A DNA stretch of 64,000 nucleotides, from assembly GCF_003855495.1 (NCBI RefSeq), contig NZ_CP034086.1, forward strand, positions 1,364,001-1,428,000, in the 5' to 3' direction. Position numbers and translations under genes: made by a program. How positions within the stretch are numbered: the stretch's first letter is position 1; each line of letters opens with the position of its first letter. Shown here piece after piece: positions 42,078 through 51,794 of this stretch. Under the pieces are notes generated by a model that saw only the letters and a list, made by a program, of their open reading frames with translations, made no database searches and was not told the DNA's origin. The DNA comes from Methylocystis rosea. GTDB lineage: Bacteria > Pseudomonadota > Alphaproteobacteria > Rhizobiales > Beijerinckiaceae.

Positions 42078-42470
42078 ATGACATCCATGCAGAAGATGAG
42101 CGTGATGAACGTCAGCCCCGCCGCGGCGGAGCGGGTCCGTGGCCTGCTTGCGAGCGGCGCGGAAGGGAAGGGGCTGCGGGTCTCCGTGGAGAAGGGCGGG
42201 TGCGCCGGCATGTCCTACAAAATGGAGATCGCTGAACCCAAGCGGGGCGACGAGGTCATCGACATCGAGGGCGGTCGGGTGATCGTCGACGCTGCGGCGG
42301 TGCTCTACCTGCTCGGCACGACGATGGACGTGAAGACGACGCAGTTCTCCTCGACCTTTGTGTTTGAAAACCCCAATCAGACGTCGGCCTGCGGCTGCGG
42401 CGAGAGCGTCGAGCTGACGCCGGCCGACCCGGAAAAGGTCGGCGCCGCGTCGCAGATGGGGAGTTCCTGA
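42078..42470 (+). CDS. sufA: A-type Fe-S carrier SufA/IscA family
   Basis: A 130-residue A-type carrier. The three cluster-binding cysteines are visible in KGGCAGMSYK (Cys42) and ACGCGES (Cys104, Cys106). It can take clusters from the SUF scaffold and deliver them to apoproteins. The N-terminus has a short Met/Ser extension; an internal ATG might also serve. It is the last recognised suf gene, followed 16 bases later by the TfoX-like gene. Confidence 0.95.
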   Translation: MTSMQKMSVMNVSPAAAERVRGLLASGAEGKGLRVSVEKGGCAGMSYKMEIAEPKRGDEVIDIEGGRVIVDAAAVLYLLGTTMDVKTTQFSSTFVFENPNQTSACGCGESVELTPADPEKVGAASQMGSS

Positions 42471-42486
42471 TCGCGTCGAGGCCGCC

Positions 42487-42864
42487 ATGGACCGCGCGCG
42501 TATCGAGGAGGTTTTCGCGCCATTTGCCGCTGTGTCCGTCAAGCGCATGTTCGGCGGCCACGGCGTTTACGCCGATGGCCTCTTCTTCGCCATTGAGGCC
42601 GGCGGCGAAATCTACCTGAAGGCCGATCGGCATAGCGCCGCGCGGTTTCAAGAGGCGGGCTCCCGGCCTTTCGTTTACCAAGGCAAGGACCGACCGATCA
42701 AGATCTCCTATTGGAGCCTTCCGGACCAGGCGCTCGAAGACGCCGACGAACTGGTTCGATGGGCGAAGTTTGCGGTTGAAGCCGCGCGCCGGGCAGGCCC
42801 GAAACGGCGGATTCCGGCCGCGGAGAGGCGCAAGGCGTCACATTCCGCTGAAAGAGACTGCTAA
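42487..42864 (+). CDS. TfoX/Sxy N-terminal domain protein
   Basis: A 125-residue protein consisting of a TfoX N-terminal domain: SVKRMFGGHGVYADGLFFAI and EIYLKADRHSAARFQEAGSR, PFVYQGKDRPIKISYWSLPD. No C-terminal TfoX domain is present. Full-length TfoX proteins regulate competence with CRP, but the short stand-alone alphaproteobacterial versions have no defined role. The C-terminal 30 residues are basic. It is probably transcribed with sufA. Confidence 0.88.
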   Translation: MDRARIEEVFAPFAAVSVKRMFGGHGVYADGLFFAIEAGGEIYLKADRHSAARFQEAGSRPFVYQGKDRPIKISYWSLPDQALEDADELVRWAKFAVEAARRAGPKRRIPAAERRKASHSAERDC

Positions 42865-42979
42865 CAAGCCGATAAGCATTTGAAATACATTGATCTTCTT
42901 AAGACGTTGAGGCTGGCGTCGCCCGCTCGAATCGCCTATAGACATGTGAACTCGACGCTATCCTTGAACTGGCGCTCAC

Positions 42980-45709
42980 TTGGCCGACGACGACACCAAG
43001 AAAAACGATCCCGACAAGCCCGGCTCTGACATAAGGCCGGTTTCGATCGCCGACGAGATGAAGCGCAGCTATCTCGATTACGCGATGAGCGTGATCGTGT
43101 CGCGCGCGCTGCCGGACGTGCGCGACGGCCTGAAGCCCGTGCATCGGCGCATTCTGTTTTCGATGCACGAGAACGGCCATACGCCCGATAAGTCATATGT
43201 TAAGTCGGCGCGCATCGTCGGCGACGTGATGGGTAAATATCATCCGCACGGCGACGCGGCGATCTACGACGCGCTTGTGCGCATGGCGCAGCCCTTTTCG
43301 ATGCGGCTGCCGCTCATCGACGGGCAGGGCAATTTCGGATCGGTCGACAACGATCCGCCGGCGGCGATGCGCTACACCGAGTCCCGGCTCGCAAAGCCTG
43401 CGCTCGCGCTGCTCGAAGATCTTGATGAAGGCACCGTCGACTTTCAAGCCAATTACGACGGCAAGGAGCACGAGCCGACGGTTCTGCCGGCGCGTTTCCC
43501 AAATCTGCTGGTCAACGGCGCCGGCGGCATCGCCGTCGGCATGGCGACGAACATTCCGCCGCATAATCTCGGCGAGGTCATCGACGCCTGCATCGCCATG
43601 ATCGATCGGCCCGACATCACCATCGCCGAGCTGATGGACATCGTGCCGGGACCGGACTTTCCGACCGCGGCGAGCATTCTTGGGCGTGGCGGCATTCGCA
43701 ACGCCTTCACGACTGGCCGCGGTTCGATCATCATGCGCGCCAAGTCAGAGATCGAAACTCTGCGCAAGGATCGCGAGGCGATCATCTTCACCGAAATTCC
43801 CTATCAGGTGAACAAGGCGACGCTGATCGAGCGCATCGCCGATCTGGTGCGGGAGAAGAAGATCGAGGGCGTCGCCGATCTGCGCGATGAGTCCGATCGT
43901 GACGGCATGCGCATCGTCGTCGAACTGAAGCGCGACGCTGTCGCCGACGTCGTGCTCAACCAGCTTTGGCGTCATACGACGCTGCAGACAAGCTTTCCCG
44001 TCAATATGATCGCGTTGAACGGCGGCCGCCCGGAGCTGATGACGCTCCATGACGTGCTGCGCGCCTTCGTTGATTTCCGCGAGACGGTCGTCACCCGCCG
44101 CACGAAATTCCGCCTCAACAAGGCGCGCGACAATGCCCATCTGCAGGTCGGCCTCGCCATTGCGGTCGCGAATATCGACGAGGTCATTCATCTCATCCGC
44201 ACGTCGCCCGACGCCACCGCGGCGCGCGAAGCGCTCATGGCGCGCGACTGGCCGGCCAAGGACATGGCGCCGCTCGTTGAGCTGATCGCCGACCCGCGCC
44301 ACAGGCTCAGCGATGATGGCGCCATCCGGCTTTCGGAGGCGCAGGCGCGCGCCATCCTCGAATTGCGTCTGCAACGGCTCACGGCGCTCGGACGCGAGGA
44401 AATCTCCGAAGCTTTGAACAAGCTTGCCGTCGAGATCGCCGATTACCTCGACATTCTGCGCTCGCGCGAACGCCTGTTCGGCATCGTCAAGGACGAACTC
44501 CTGGCGGTGAAGGAAGCTCACGCCACGCCGCGCCGCACGCAAATTCTTGAATCCGACGGCGAGGTCGAGGACGAGGACCTGATCGCGCGCGAAGACATGG
44601 TCGTCACCGTCTCGCACGCCGGCTATATCAAGCGTGTGCCGCTCTCGACCTATCGCGCGCAAAGGCGCGGCGGCAAAGGCCGTTCCGGCATGCAGACGAA
44701 GGAGGAGGATTTCGTCCATCGTCTGTTCGTCGCCAATACGCATACGCCGGTGCTGTTCTTTTCCTCGCTCGGCAAGGCCTATAAGGAGAAGGTCTGGAGA
44801 TTGCCGCTCTCGGCGCCGCAGGCGCGCGGCAAGGCGCTCGTCAATCTGCTGCCGCTCGAACAGAACGAGCGCATCACCTCGATCATGCCGCTACCCGAAG
44901 ATGAGGAAAGCTGGGCGACGCTCGACGTCATTTTCGCGACGACGCGCGGCACGGTGAGGCGCAATAAACTTTCCGATTTCGTCGACGTTCGCCGCAACGG
45001 CCTCATCGCCATGAAGCTCGACGACGGCGAAGCCATCGTCGACGTCGCGACCGCGACCGAGCGCGACGACGTGCTGCTGACCACACGCGACGGCCAATGC
45101 ATCCGCTTCGCCGTGCCGGAGGTCCGCGTCTTCCAGGGCCGCACCTCGATGGGCGTGCGCGGCGTCGCGCTCGGGCAGGACGATCGGGTGATCTCGCTGT
45201 CCATCCTCAATCATTTCGACGCCGCCGGCGAGGAACGGGCCGCCTATCTAAAGCGCGCCAACGCGCTGCGCCGGCGCATGGGCGAAGATGTTTCGCCCGA
45301 GGCGGGGACCGAGACGGAAGAGGCCGCGATCGCCGTGGAGCTGTCGGATACGCGCTTTTACGAGATGCAGGCGGCCGAGCAGATCATTCTGACCGTGTCC
45401 GAAAACGGTTACGGTAAACGTACGAGCTCTTATGAATATCGTACGACAGGTCGCGGCGGCAAAGGCATCGTCGCGATGGCGGTGAACGCCAGAAACGGCA
45501 AGCTCGTCGCCTCTTTCCCCGTCGGCCATGGCGATGAAATCATGCTGGTGACGGACGGCGGTCAGCTGATCCGCTGCTCCGTCGACGGCATCCGCATCGC
45601 CGGGCGCGGCGCTCAGGGCGTCATTGTCTTCGACACGGCTGAAGACGAGCGCGTCGTTTCCGTCGAACATATCGGCGATGTCGGCGAGGGCGAGGACGCC
45701 GAAGCCTAA
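42980..45709 (+). CDS. gyrA: DNA gyrase subunit A
   Basis: A 909-residue type II topoisomerase subunit. The catalytic tyrosine is Tyr132 in AAMRYTESR. The quinolone-determining loop reads [10 protein letters not shown], with Ala93 where E. coli has Ser83, and Asp97 matching Asp87. The GyrA box QRRGGKG needed for DNA wrapping is present at the start of the C-terminal beta-pinwheel. The start is TTG 42980 ([10 protein letters not shown]). An acidic insertion about residues 760-790 and an acidic tail (GEGEDAEA) fit alphaproteobacterial GyrA. A short segment near 45400-45450 uses AT-richer codons. Confidence 0.97.
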   Translation: MADDDTKKNDPDKPGSDIRPVSIADEMKRSYLDYAMSVIVSRALPDVRDGLKPVHRRILFSMHENGHTPDKSYVKSARIVGDVMGKYHPHGDAAIYDALVRMAQPFSMRLPLIDGQGNFGSVDNDPPAAMRYTESRLAKPALALLEDLDEGTVDFQANYDGKEHEPTVLPARFPNLLVNGAGGIAVGMATNIPPHNLGEVIDACIAMIDRPDITIAELMDIVPGPDFPTAASILGRGGIRNAFTTGRGSIIMRAKSEIETLRKDREAIIFTEIPYQVNKATLIERIADLVREKKIEGVADLRDESDRDGMRIVVELKRDAVADVVLNQLWRHTTLQTSFPVNMIALNGGRPELMTLHDVLRAFVDFRETVVTRRTKFRLNKARDNAHLQVGLAIAVANIDEVIHLIRTSPDATAAREALMARDWPAKDMAPLVELIADPRHRLSDDGAIRLSEAQARAILELRLQRLTALGREEISEALNKLAVEIADYLDILRSRERLFGIVKDELLAVKEAHATPRRTQILESDGEVEDEDLIAREDMVVTVSHAGYIKRVPLSTYRAQRRGGKGRSGMQTKEEDFVHRLFVANTHTPVLFFSSLGKAYKEKVWRLPLSAPQARGKALVNLLPLEQNERITSIMPLPEDEESWATLDVIFATTRGTVRRNKLSDFVDVRRNGLIAMKLDDGEAIVDVATATERDDVLLTTRDGQCIRFAVPEVRVFQGRTSMGVRGVALGQDDRVISLSILNHFDAAGEERAAYLKRANALRRRMGEDVSPEAGTETEEAAIAVELSDTRFYEMQAAEQIILTVSENGYGKRTSSYEYRTTGRGGKGIVAMAVNARNGKLVASFPVGHGDEIMLVTDGGQLIRCSVDGIRIAGRGAQGVIVFDTAEDERVVSVEHIGDVGEGEDAEA

Positions 45710-45737
45710 TCTGGACGCTCAACGATAGGGTAGGCGC

Positions 45738-46511
45738 ATGAGCGAGGGCGGCGACGACGCAGACGGCCCCGTGCTGGTCACCGGCGCGCCGCGTCGCATC
45801 GGCCTCGCCATCGCCGAGCGCTTCGCACGCGAGGGGCGGCCCCTCGTGCTACACGCCTCTCCGCGTTCGGCCGAGGAGGCCGAGCTTGCAGCGCACGCGA
45901 TCCGGATACGCGGGGGGCGCGCGGCGACGGCCATCGCCGATCTTGCCGATGCGGAGTCGACGCAGCGCCTTATTGAGCAGGCCGGCGAAGCCTTCGGACC
46001 GCTACGGCTCCTCGTCAACAACGCCTCGATTTTTGAAGTTGACGCGGCGCAGGACTTTTCGCTCGAGCTTTATGAGCGGCAGATGCAGGTCAATCTGCGC
46101 GCGCCGCTGCTGCTGTCGCGCGACTTTGCGGCGGCGCTGCCGGCGAGCGTCGATGGCGCCATCGTCAATATCCTGGATCAGCGGGTTTTGCGTCTCACGC
46201 CACGCTACTTCTCCTACACGCTATCGAAATCGGCGCTGTGGGCGGCGACGCGCACCATGGCGCAGGCCTACGCGCCGCGAATTCGCGTCAATGCCGTCGG
46301 ACCGGGGCCGGTCTTTGCAAATGCCGCGCTCGGCGAGCGGGAGTTTGAGATGGAGGCCCGCGGCGTGCCGCTGCAGCGAGCCGCCGACGTCTCCGGCGTG
46401 GTCGACGCTGTCGTTTACCTCAGCCGGGCGAAAAGCGTGACCGGTCAGATGATCGCCGTCGACAGCGGCCAGCATCTGGGCTGGCGTACGCCCGACGTCG
46501 GGCCGGAATAG
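45738..46511 (+). CDS. short-chain dehydrogenase/reductase (FolM/pteridine-reductase-like)
   Basis: A 257-residue SDR. The cofactor motif VLVTGAPRRIGLAIAERFA uses TGAPRRIG, the variant with basic residues typical of NADPH-using FolM and pteridine reductases. LLVNNASIFE (NNAS), the catalytic YTLSK (Y-x3-K) and RVNAVGPGPV follow. Reduction of dihydrobiopterin or dihydrofolate is a reasonable inference; no other folate genes are adjacent. It follows gyrA by 28 bases. Confidence 0.85.
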   Translation: MSEGGDDADGPVLVTGAPRRIGLAIAERFAREGRPLVLHASPRSAEEAELAAHAIRIRGGRAATAIADLADAESTQRLIEQAGEAFGPLRLLVNNASIFEVDAAQDFSLELYERQMQVNLRAPLLLSRDFAAALPASVDGAIVNILDQRVLRLTPRYFSYTLSKSALWAATRTMAQAYAPRIRVNAVGPGPVFANAALGEREFEMEARGVPLQRAADVSGVVDAVVYLSRAKSVTGQMIAVDSGQHLGWRTPDVGPE

Positions 46512-46524
46512 GCCAGGGCTGACG

Positions 46525-46767
46525 TCAATCTGCGCTCGGGAGGCGGCGCATCGTGAACTCGATCCGCCCATCCTCCAGCTCGCGCCAGAACTCGATCTCG
46601 GTCATATAGGCGGCCTTGGGGAAGCGCTCGAACCACTCGCGCGCCTTCGCGCGCGCCTCAAGACGCTCCAGCGAGAAGGTCTCACGCCGCCAGCCATTTG
46701 TGTGACCGCTCCGCTTCTCGGCGAAGCGCCTCGCAAGATCCCTCGGCGCGTTTTTGGTTACGCTCAT
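46525..46767 (-). CDS. small conserved hypothetical protein
   Basis: An 80-residue charged protein, rich in Arg and Glu, with a compact pattern (NAPRDLARRFAEKRSGHTNG, WFERFPKAAYMTEIEFWREL, EDGRIEFTMRRLP) suggesting a small alpha-beta fold. I do not recognise a function. ATG 46767 has GGAG seven bases upstream; in-frame ATGs at 46773 and 46788 lie too close to or before that site. It lies between two plus-strand genes, convergent with the SDR and divergent from the glycosylase. Confidence 0.7.
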   Translation of the reverse strand: MSVTKNAPRDLARRFAEKRSGHTNGWRRETFSLERLEARAKAREWFERFPKAAYMTEIEFWRELEDGRIEFTMRRLPSAD

Positions 46768-46829
46768 ACTCATGCTCCGAGCGATCAATTTAGCGCATCG
46801 CAGGCGGGAAGGGGAGTCGCAGATCCGTC

Positions 46830-47345
46830 ATGACCTATTCCGTCGGCTTCCCGCCCGCGGCGACACGCGACGCAAAGCTCTTGATTCTCGGGTCGCTTCC
46901 CGGCCAGCGTTCTCTGGAGCGCCAGCAGTATTACGCGCAGCCGCGCAACGCGTTCTGGACGCTGATGGGCAGTCTGTTCGGCCTCGACGCGGGCACTTGT
47001 TACGTCGATCGTCTCCAGAGCCTGAACGCGCGCGGCGTCGCCCTCTGGGATGTCTGCGCAAGCGCCCATCGGCCTGGCAGCCTCGACCAGCGGATCGACC
47101 TCTCGACTGTCCGATCCAATGATTTTGAGCGCTTTTTCGAAGAGCATCCAGATATCACGCTGATTTGCTTCAATGGCGCTACAGCGGCCAGCCTTTATCA
47201 ACGGCTGGTTCTGCCCAGACTGTCGGTTCGCGCCGCGGCGATTGCTTCACGCCGATTGCCCTCGACGAGTCCCGCGCATGCATCGATGACATTCGCCCAA
47301 AAGCACGAAAAATGGCGATCCGCACTCGCCCCATTTCTCGATTAG
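46830..47345 (+). CDS. hypoxanthine-DNA glycosylase (uracil-DNA glycosylase superfamily, family 6)
   Basis: A 171-residue base-excision repair enzyme. LLILGSLPGQRSLERQQYYA (motif 1 region, residues 17-36), PRNAFWTLMG, ITLICFNGATAA and LPSTSPAHAS (motif 2) are those of the HDG group, which removes deaminated adenine (hypoxanthine) from DNA rather than uracil. Stand-alone, divergent from the small hypothetical gene. Confidence 0.88.
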   Translation: MTYSVGFPPAATRDAKLLILGSLPGQRSLERQQYYAQPRNAFWTLMGSLFGLDAGTCYVDRLQSLNARGVALWDVCASAHRPGSLDQRIDLSTVRSNDFERFFEEHPDITLICFNGATAASLYQRLVLPRLSVRAAAIASRRLPSTSPAHASMTFAQKHEKWRSALAPFLD

Positions 47346-47391
47346 CTCTAGGGCGCTTCCCCGCGCCCAAAAACCGCGCTAGACCCGAGCC

Positions 47392-48951
47392 ATGCCTGAA
47401 CGTCCCCCTTACATGATCTCGACGGCCATTCCCTATGCGAATGGCGCGCCGCATATTGGTCACGCCTATGAGCGCATCGCCACCGACGCCTTCGCGCGAT
47501 GGAAGCGGCTCGACGGCTATGACGTGCTGTTTGTCACCGGCATGGACGAGCACGGGCAGAAGATGCAGCGCACCGCCGAAAAGGAAGGGCTGACGCCGGG
47601 GGCGCTCGCCGACCGCACGGCCGCGCAATTCGCCCGGATGGGCGAAGCGCTGAACGCCCGCGCCGACGACATCGTGCGCACGACGCAGGCGCGCCACAAA
47701 GAGACCGTGCTCGAAATGTGGCGGCGGATGGAGGCGAACGGCGACCTCTATCTTTCCAAATACGCCGGCTGGTATTCGGTGCGCGACGAGGCCTATTACG
47801 ACGAGGACGAACTCACCGAGCGGGATGGCAAGAAATTCGCGCCGACGGGCACGCCGGTCGAGTGGGTGGAGGAGGAGAGCTGGTTCTTCAAATTGTCGGC
47901 CTATGCGGAGAAATTGCTCGCGCATTACGCGGCTTATCCGCACTTCATCACGCCCGAACACTATAAGAACGAGATCGTCGCCTTCGTGAAGCGCGGGCTC
48001 ACGGACCTCTCGGTGTCGCGCACGACCTTCGACTGGGGCATCGAGATTCCGCCGAGCGCGCAGACCGCCGCGAAGCATGTGATGTATGTCTGGGTCGACG
48101 CACTTACGAATTACGTAACAGCTACAGGATATCTTACGGAAGGCGGAAATAGAGCACGTTTCTGGCCGGCCGACGCGCATGTCATCGGCAAGGACATCAC
48201 CCGTTTTCACGCCATCTACTGGCCGGCGTTCCTGATGTCCGCAGGCGCGCCTCTGCCCAAGCAGGTCGTCGTGCACGGCTTCCTGTTTTCCAAAGGCGAG
48301 AAGATGTCGAAGTCGGTCGGCAATGTCGTCGATCCCATCGATTTGGCCGAGCGCTATGGCGTCGACCAGCTGCGCTACTTCTTTTTGCGCGAGATCCCCT
48401 TTGGCCAGGACGGCAACTATTCGCACGAGGCGATCGTCAACCGCATCAACGCCGATCTCGCCAATGACCTCGGCAATCTCGCGCAGCGGTCGCTGTCGAT
48501 GATCGCCAAGAATTGTATGGGCGCCGTACCACGTAAACACGCGCTTACGGACGCCGATAAAGACATTCTCGCGCAGGCGGCCGACGTTCTCGCGAAAGCG
48601 CGCGCCGCCATGGACGATTACGCGCCGCACCACGCGCTGGCGGAAATTTTCCGTATCGTCGCCGAGGCCAATCGCTATTTCGCCGGTGAAGAGCCCTGGG
48701 CGAAGAAGAAGAGCGACCCTGCGCGGATGGAGACGATTCTCTACGTCACCGCCGAGACGCTGCGCCGGCTGGCGATTCCCCTGCAGCCGTTTATGCCCGA
48801 CTCAGCCGGCAAGCTTCTCGATCTCCTGGGCGTCGGCCCGGACGAACGGGATTTGGCGCATGCCGACGAGGCGAACGCCCTGCAGGAGGGCGCGCCGCTG
48901 CCGCCGCCAACGCCGATCTTTCCGAGATTTGTGGAGGAGGAAGCGAGTTAG
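47392..48951 (+). CDS. metG: methionyl-tRNA synthetase
   Basis: A 519-residue class I synthetase that charges tRNA-Met. The HIGH motif is [14 protein letters not shown] (about residues 15-28), KMSKS lies in [13 protein letters not shown] (about residue 304), and the anticodon-binding alpha-helical domain follows. There is no C-terminal tRNA-binding extension. In many relatives metG follows holB and precedes tatD; here it is separated from both. The segment 48100-48165 uses unusually AT-rich codons for this genome. Confidence 0.97.
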   Translation: MPERPPYMISTAIPYANGAPHIGHAYERIATDAFARWKRLDGYDVLFVTGMDEHGQKMQRTAEKEGLTPGALADRTAAQFARMGEALNARADDIVRTTQARHKETVLEMWRRMEANGDLYLSKYAGWYSVRDEAYYDEDELTERDGKKFAPTGTPVEWVEEESWFFKLSAYAEKLLAHYAAYPHFITPEHYKNEIVAFVKRGLTDLSVSRTTFDWGIEIPPSAQTAAKHVMYVWVDALTNYVTATGYLTEGGNRARFWPADAHVIGKDITRFHAIYWPAFLMSAGAPLPKQVVVHGFLFSKGEKMSKSVGNVVDPIDLAERYGVDQLRYFFLREIPFGQDGNYSHEAIVNRINADLANDLGNLAQRSLSMIAKNCMGAVPRKHALTDADKDILAQAADVLAKARAAMDDYAPHHALAEIFRIVAEANRYFAGEEPWAKKKSDPARMETILYVTAETLRRLAIPLQPFMPDSAGKLLDLLGVGPDERDLAHADEANALQEGAPLPPPTPIFPRFVEEEAS

Positions 48952-49045
48952 TCCCGCTCCAGCAGGCGCGGAGAGCCGCCGGCCGCGCTCGCCATGCGCT
49001 GACCATAATCAGCCGTTTCAAATGGCGGCGGCGCAGCGGCGCGCA

Positions 49046-49061
49046 AATGACCTTGGTCATT
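49046..49061. promoter_or_regulatory. perfect 16-bp palindrome, possible operator
   Basis: AATGACCTTGGTCATT is perfectly self-complementary. It lies 95 bases after metG and about 155 bases before the start of the Pro-rich anchored protein. A short exact palindrome of this size in an intergenic stretch is typical of a dimeric repressor site, but no cognate regulator is nearby. Confidence 0.35.
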
Positions 49062-49215
49062 GCGGGCTTGTCGGCCAAAGCGCGGGCGTGCAATTATGAA
49101 CGCCCGGGCTCCTGGTGAAGGAACTCGCGCCGCTCGGTCGAGCGCCCGCGCAACAATATCCGCCTTCGTTGTGTCGTATCTCGGACGGCTCTTTTCTTAC
49201 AGAGGAACTCATGGA

Positions 49216-49698
49216 ATGGCGCGTGGCATTTCAACAATTCTGACGGCGGTTATCTTCGGCGCGATCGGTTTTGGGCTCGGCATCTACGCTGCGCCGACCG
49301 AAGGCGTCGCCAATCTGAAAGCCGCGATCGAGGGCCGGTTCAAACCGGCGCCCGCCGAGGACGCTGCGCCGGCCGAAACCCCGGCGACTCCCGCCGAGTC
49401 GGATGCGACCGCCCAACCCGACGCCTCGGCCGCGCCTGCGCCTGAGACGCCTCCGGCTGAGCAGCCGGCGGCCGTAGAGGCTCCAATGGAGAGCGCGCCT
49501 GCGCCCGCTCCGGCGCCGTTGACCGAAGCGCCGCCGCCGCCCCAGCCCGCGCCCATGGCGATGCCGGAGGCGCCTCCGGCCCCAGAGGCAGTGGTCGAAC
49601 AGCCGGTGAAGCCCAAGGTGAAGCCGAAGCCCAAGGCTAAGCCCAAGCCGAAGCCCGCAGCTCCGGTCGAGGAGCCGGCTGAACAGCCGGCGCAGTAA
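49216..49698 (+). CDS. membrane-anchored Pro/Ala/Lys-rich protein
   Basis: About 160 residues. One N-terminal membrane helix (ISTILTAVIFGAIGFGLGIY, residues 5-24) is followed by a disordered region dominated by Pro, Ala and Glu and ending in a repeated Lys-Pro stretch (KPKVKPKPKAKPKPKPA, about 134-150). The layout resembles proteins spanning the periplasm to reach the peptidoglycan, but no recognised domain follows. ATG 49216 is preceded by GAGGA. The frame stays open upstream to 49060 without coding character. Confidence 0.7.
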   Translation: MARGISTILTAVIFGAIGFGLGIYAAPTEGVANLKAAIEGRFKPAPAEDAAPAETPATPAESDATAQPDASAAPAPETPPAEQPAAVEAPMESAPAPAPAPLTEAPPPPQPAPMAMPEAPPAPEAVVEQPVKPKVKPKPKAKPKPKPAAPVEEPAEQPAQ

Positions 49699-49935
49699 AG
49701 CCAGTCTCCGCGACCCGTCCCTGTTTCGAACTCTACGAGCAGGGGCGGGGTCGCGGCAGGCGACTGTCGAGGATTCGTTTTCGGCAGTCCGCTCTTCGAA
49801 CAGCTCCGCGAGCGCGGCGGCGTGCGCCCGGAATCGCTTGTCGAAGCTTGGCCGAGCGGCTCACGCAAAGAACTCGGCGAGAACCCCTTGCGCCTGCCGA
49901 TGCAGGCGATTTTCTATGAGGCCAGGGCGGAGTAA
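49699..49935 (+). pseudogene. possible gene remnant in frame with the preceding gene
   Basis: Directly after the TAA of the Pro-rich gene (49696-49698) the same frame stays open for 78 codons to a TAA at 49933-49935. The last 50 codons read like real protein (GFVFGSPLFEQLRERGGVRP, then the end NPLRLPMQAIFYEARAE) with normal GC-rich third positions, but there is no start codon or ribosome site. It may be the 3' end of a decayed gene; the family is not recognised. Confidence 0.3.
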
Positions 49936-49943
49936 CGCCCGCG

Positions 49944-50312
49944 CTACTGCGGCTGCGTCATCAGCTCGAGCACATGGCCGTCAGGGCTTTTAAAATAGAC
50001 TCCTCGGCCGCCGTTCCAGTCGTTCAGCTGGCCGTCCGTGAATCGACCCGGCGCGCTTCCAAAGGCGACGCCTTCGTCCTTCACGCGCCGGAAGATCTCA
50101 TCGAACTCATTATCGCCGACGTGGAAGGCATAGTGGCTGGCGCCGAAGCCCTCATCCTTGTCGAACAGCAGGGTGAGTTCGCTGTTGACCTTCACCGGCG
50201 CGAAATGGCCCTTGGCGCCCTCGTAGCGCAGACCAAAAATCCGTGCGAACCAGCGCGCCGCCGCCTCATTGTCGCGCGCCGGCACGATGGTGTGATTGAG
50301 AATGATGGCCAT
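49944..50312 (-). CDS. VOC-superfamily (glyoxalase/dioxygenase-like) protein
   Basis: A 122-residue single-domain VOC protein with paired beta-alpha-beta-beta-beta modules. Likely metal ligands are His7 (NHTIVPARD), a His in SHYAFHVGD and Glu in GHVLELM. Proteins of this size include lyases, isomerases and antibiotic-binding proteins; the true substrate is unknown. It lies downstream of the CapA-like gene on the same strand. Confidence 0.85.
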   Translation of the reverse strand: MAIILNHTIVPARDNEAAARWFARIFGLRYEGAKGHFAPVKVNSELTLLFDKDEGFGASHYAFHVGDNEFDEIFRRVKDEGVAFGSAPGRFTDGQLNDWNGGRGVYFKSPDGHVLELMTQPQ

Positions 50313-50388
50313 CGATCAAACTCCGCCTGTCTCTCGATTGAATCTCAGATGGGGAGTCCTCGCGTCCCCGTCACGAGCGTCGCGGCGC

Positions 50389-51531
50389 TCATTGGCCGCC
50401 GGACCAGGAAGCCGACAGCGCGCCATCTGGTTGGCGCCGGACGCGAACGCCGAATGGCGCGCTTTCGCGATCGAGCGTTTGCGCGAGCCATTCGGCGTCG
50501 GCGGCCGAGGCCCGTTCGAGGCGAAAGCGCCGCATATGCAGCGGGACCAATCGAAGTTGCACGAGATCGCCGCTCGTATCGATGTCTGCAAAATACATCA
50601 GGGATAAATCGCCGCGATAGCGCTCTTGGCCATCGATGCCCTCATAGTCGTTGAGGAAATCGCCGCAGCCATAAAGCGCCAAGCGGTTGCGATGAACCTC
50701 AAATCCCCTCGCATGATGTGACGAATGTCCATGGAGGACGGAAGCGCCGGCGTCTTCGATCAGCCGATGCGCGAATTGTCTTTTGGCGTTCGAAACGTCA
50801 TAGCCCCAGTTCGAGCCCCAGTGGATCGACATCACTAGAATATCTTCGCGGCGCGCCGCGTTTCGCGCCAGATCGCAGGCGAAGGCGGCGCTTTCCGCAG
50901 AAAGGTCAGGCAGAAGATTGACGCCGGGCGAAGACGGCGTCGCCGCCCACTCCAAGGGCGTTCCGCTGTCGGGCAGGGCGAAGGACAGCACGACCACCCG
51001 TCCCTTGCTCGGGATCTCAATAATCGCCGGCCGCTGCGCTTGGCCGGCGGAGCGTCCGGCGCCGGCGACGGCGATCTTCAGACGCTCGAGCGCGCCGAGC
51101 GTCTCAAGGAGGCCGGAGCGGCCCCAATCGAGAACGTGATTATTGGCCAGCGCGCAGCAATCGATTCCGGCGGCGCGCAGACATTCCGCATTCTGCGGAC
51201 TGACGCGATAATTGATCGCCTTGTGTTCGGCCGTCTCGCTGCGCGTCACGCTTGTTTCGAGATTGATGATGCGGGCGTCGGGCGCGTGTGCTTCAAGCTC
51301 GGCGAGCGCGTCGCCCCAGATATAGGAAGGATCAACCGGCCGCGGAATCGGCCCGGACGCCGCTTCCGCCAGGCGAACATATTCTTGCGCCGAGGAAACA
51401 TATTCCTCATAGAGGTTCGGCGGGCAGGGCGACGGAAGGATCTGATCGACGCCTCGGCCGATCATCACGTCGCCGCACAGGAAAAGTCGGACGGACGGCG
51501 CCCCGTCACCCGGCGGCGCGGCTTCGTTCAT
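50389..51531 (-). CDS. CapA-family (PGA_cap) metallophosphatase-like protein
   Basis: A 380-residue protein of the capsule-synthesis CapA family. Motifs of the calcineurin-like fold: LFLCGDVMIGRGVD (residues 16-29), INLETSVT, CCALANNHVLDWG, and HGHSSHHARGFEVH. CapA is linked to poly-gamma-glutamate export, but many stand-alone homologues have no such context, and no capB/capC are here. No signal peptide is seen. ATG 51531 overlaps the stop of the small gene upstream (ATGA), indicating coupling. Confidence 0.88.
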   Translation of the reverse strand: MNEAAPPGDGAPSVRLFLCGDVMIGRGVDQILPSPCPPNLYEEYVSSAQEYVRLAEAASGPIPRPVDPSYIWGDALAELEAHAPDARIINLETSVTRSETAEHKAINYRVSPQNAECLRAAGIDCCALANNHVLDWGRSGLLETLGALERLKIAVAGAGRSAGQAQRPAIIEIPSKGRVVVLSFALPDSGTPLEWAATPSSPGVNLLPDLSAESAAFACDLARNAARREDILVMSIHWGSNWGYDVSNAKRQFAHRLIEDAGASVLHGHSSHHARGFEVHRNRLALYGCGDFLNDYEGIDGQERYRGDLSLMYFADIDTSGDLVQLRLVPLHMRRFRLERASAADAEWLAQTLDRESAPFGVRVRRQPDGALSASWSGGQ

Positions 51532-51794
51532 ATCGTGGGCGGAAGATTCTCTTCGTCGTCGCCGGCGACCAGCGAGACGATTTCTCCCGCCACGTCCTTG
51601 AGCGGCGCGCCGGCGCCAAAGATGTCCCGATCGCCGGACATCCACATGGCCGCCTCCTCGACGTCAGCGATCGTTGGCCGCAGATCCATGATCGCCGACA
51701 GCGTCGCGTCGTCGATGTCGCCGAGGACGTCCGTCACGTCCTTGATCGTCGCCAGCGGGCGGCCGTCGCCGTCCGGCGCGGAAGACTGCGTCAA
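51528..51794 (-). CDS. small acidic hypothetical protein
   Basis: An 88-residue acidic protein (segments TIKDVTDVLGDIDDATLSAI, DLRPTIADVEEAAMWMSGD, VAGEIVSLVAGDDEENLPP), probably helical. I do not recognise it. The start is TTG 51794 with GAGGAG seven bases upstream. It is coupled by ATGA to the CapA-like gene, so the two products may work together or be co-regulated. Confidence 0.75.
   Translation of the reverse strand: MTQSSAPDGDGRPLATIKDVTDVLGDIDDATLSAIMDLRPTIADVEEAAMWMSGDRDIFGAGAPLKDVAGEIVSLVAGDDEENLPPTI

Noticed and set aside
49284..49868. 194-codon minus-strand Gly/Ala/Ser-rich frame
   Set aside because: It is antisense to the Pro/Ala repeats of the anchored protein, and its glycine-rich look arises from the complementary codons.
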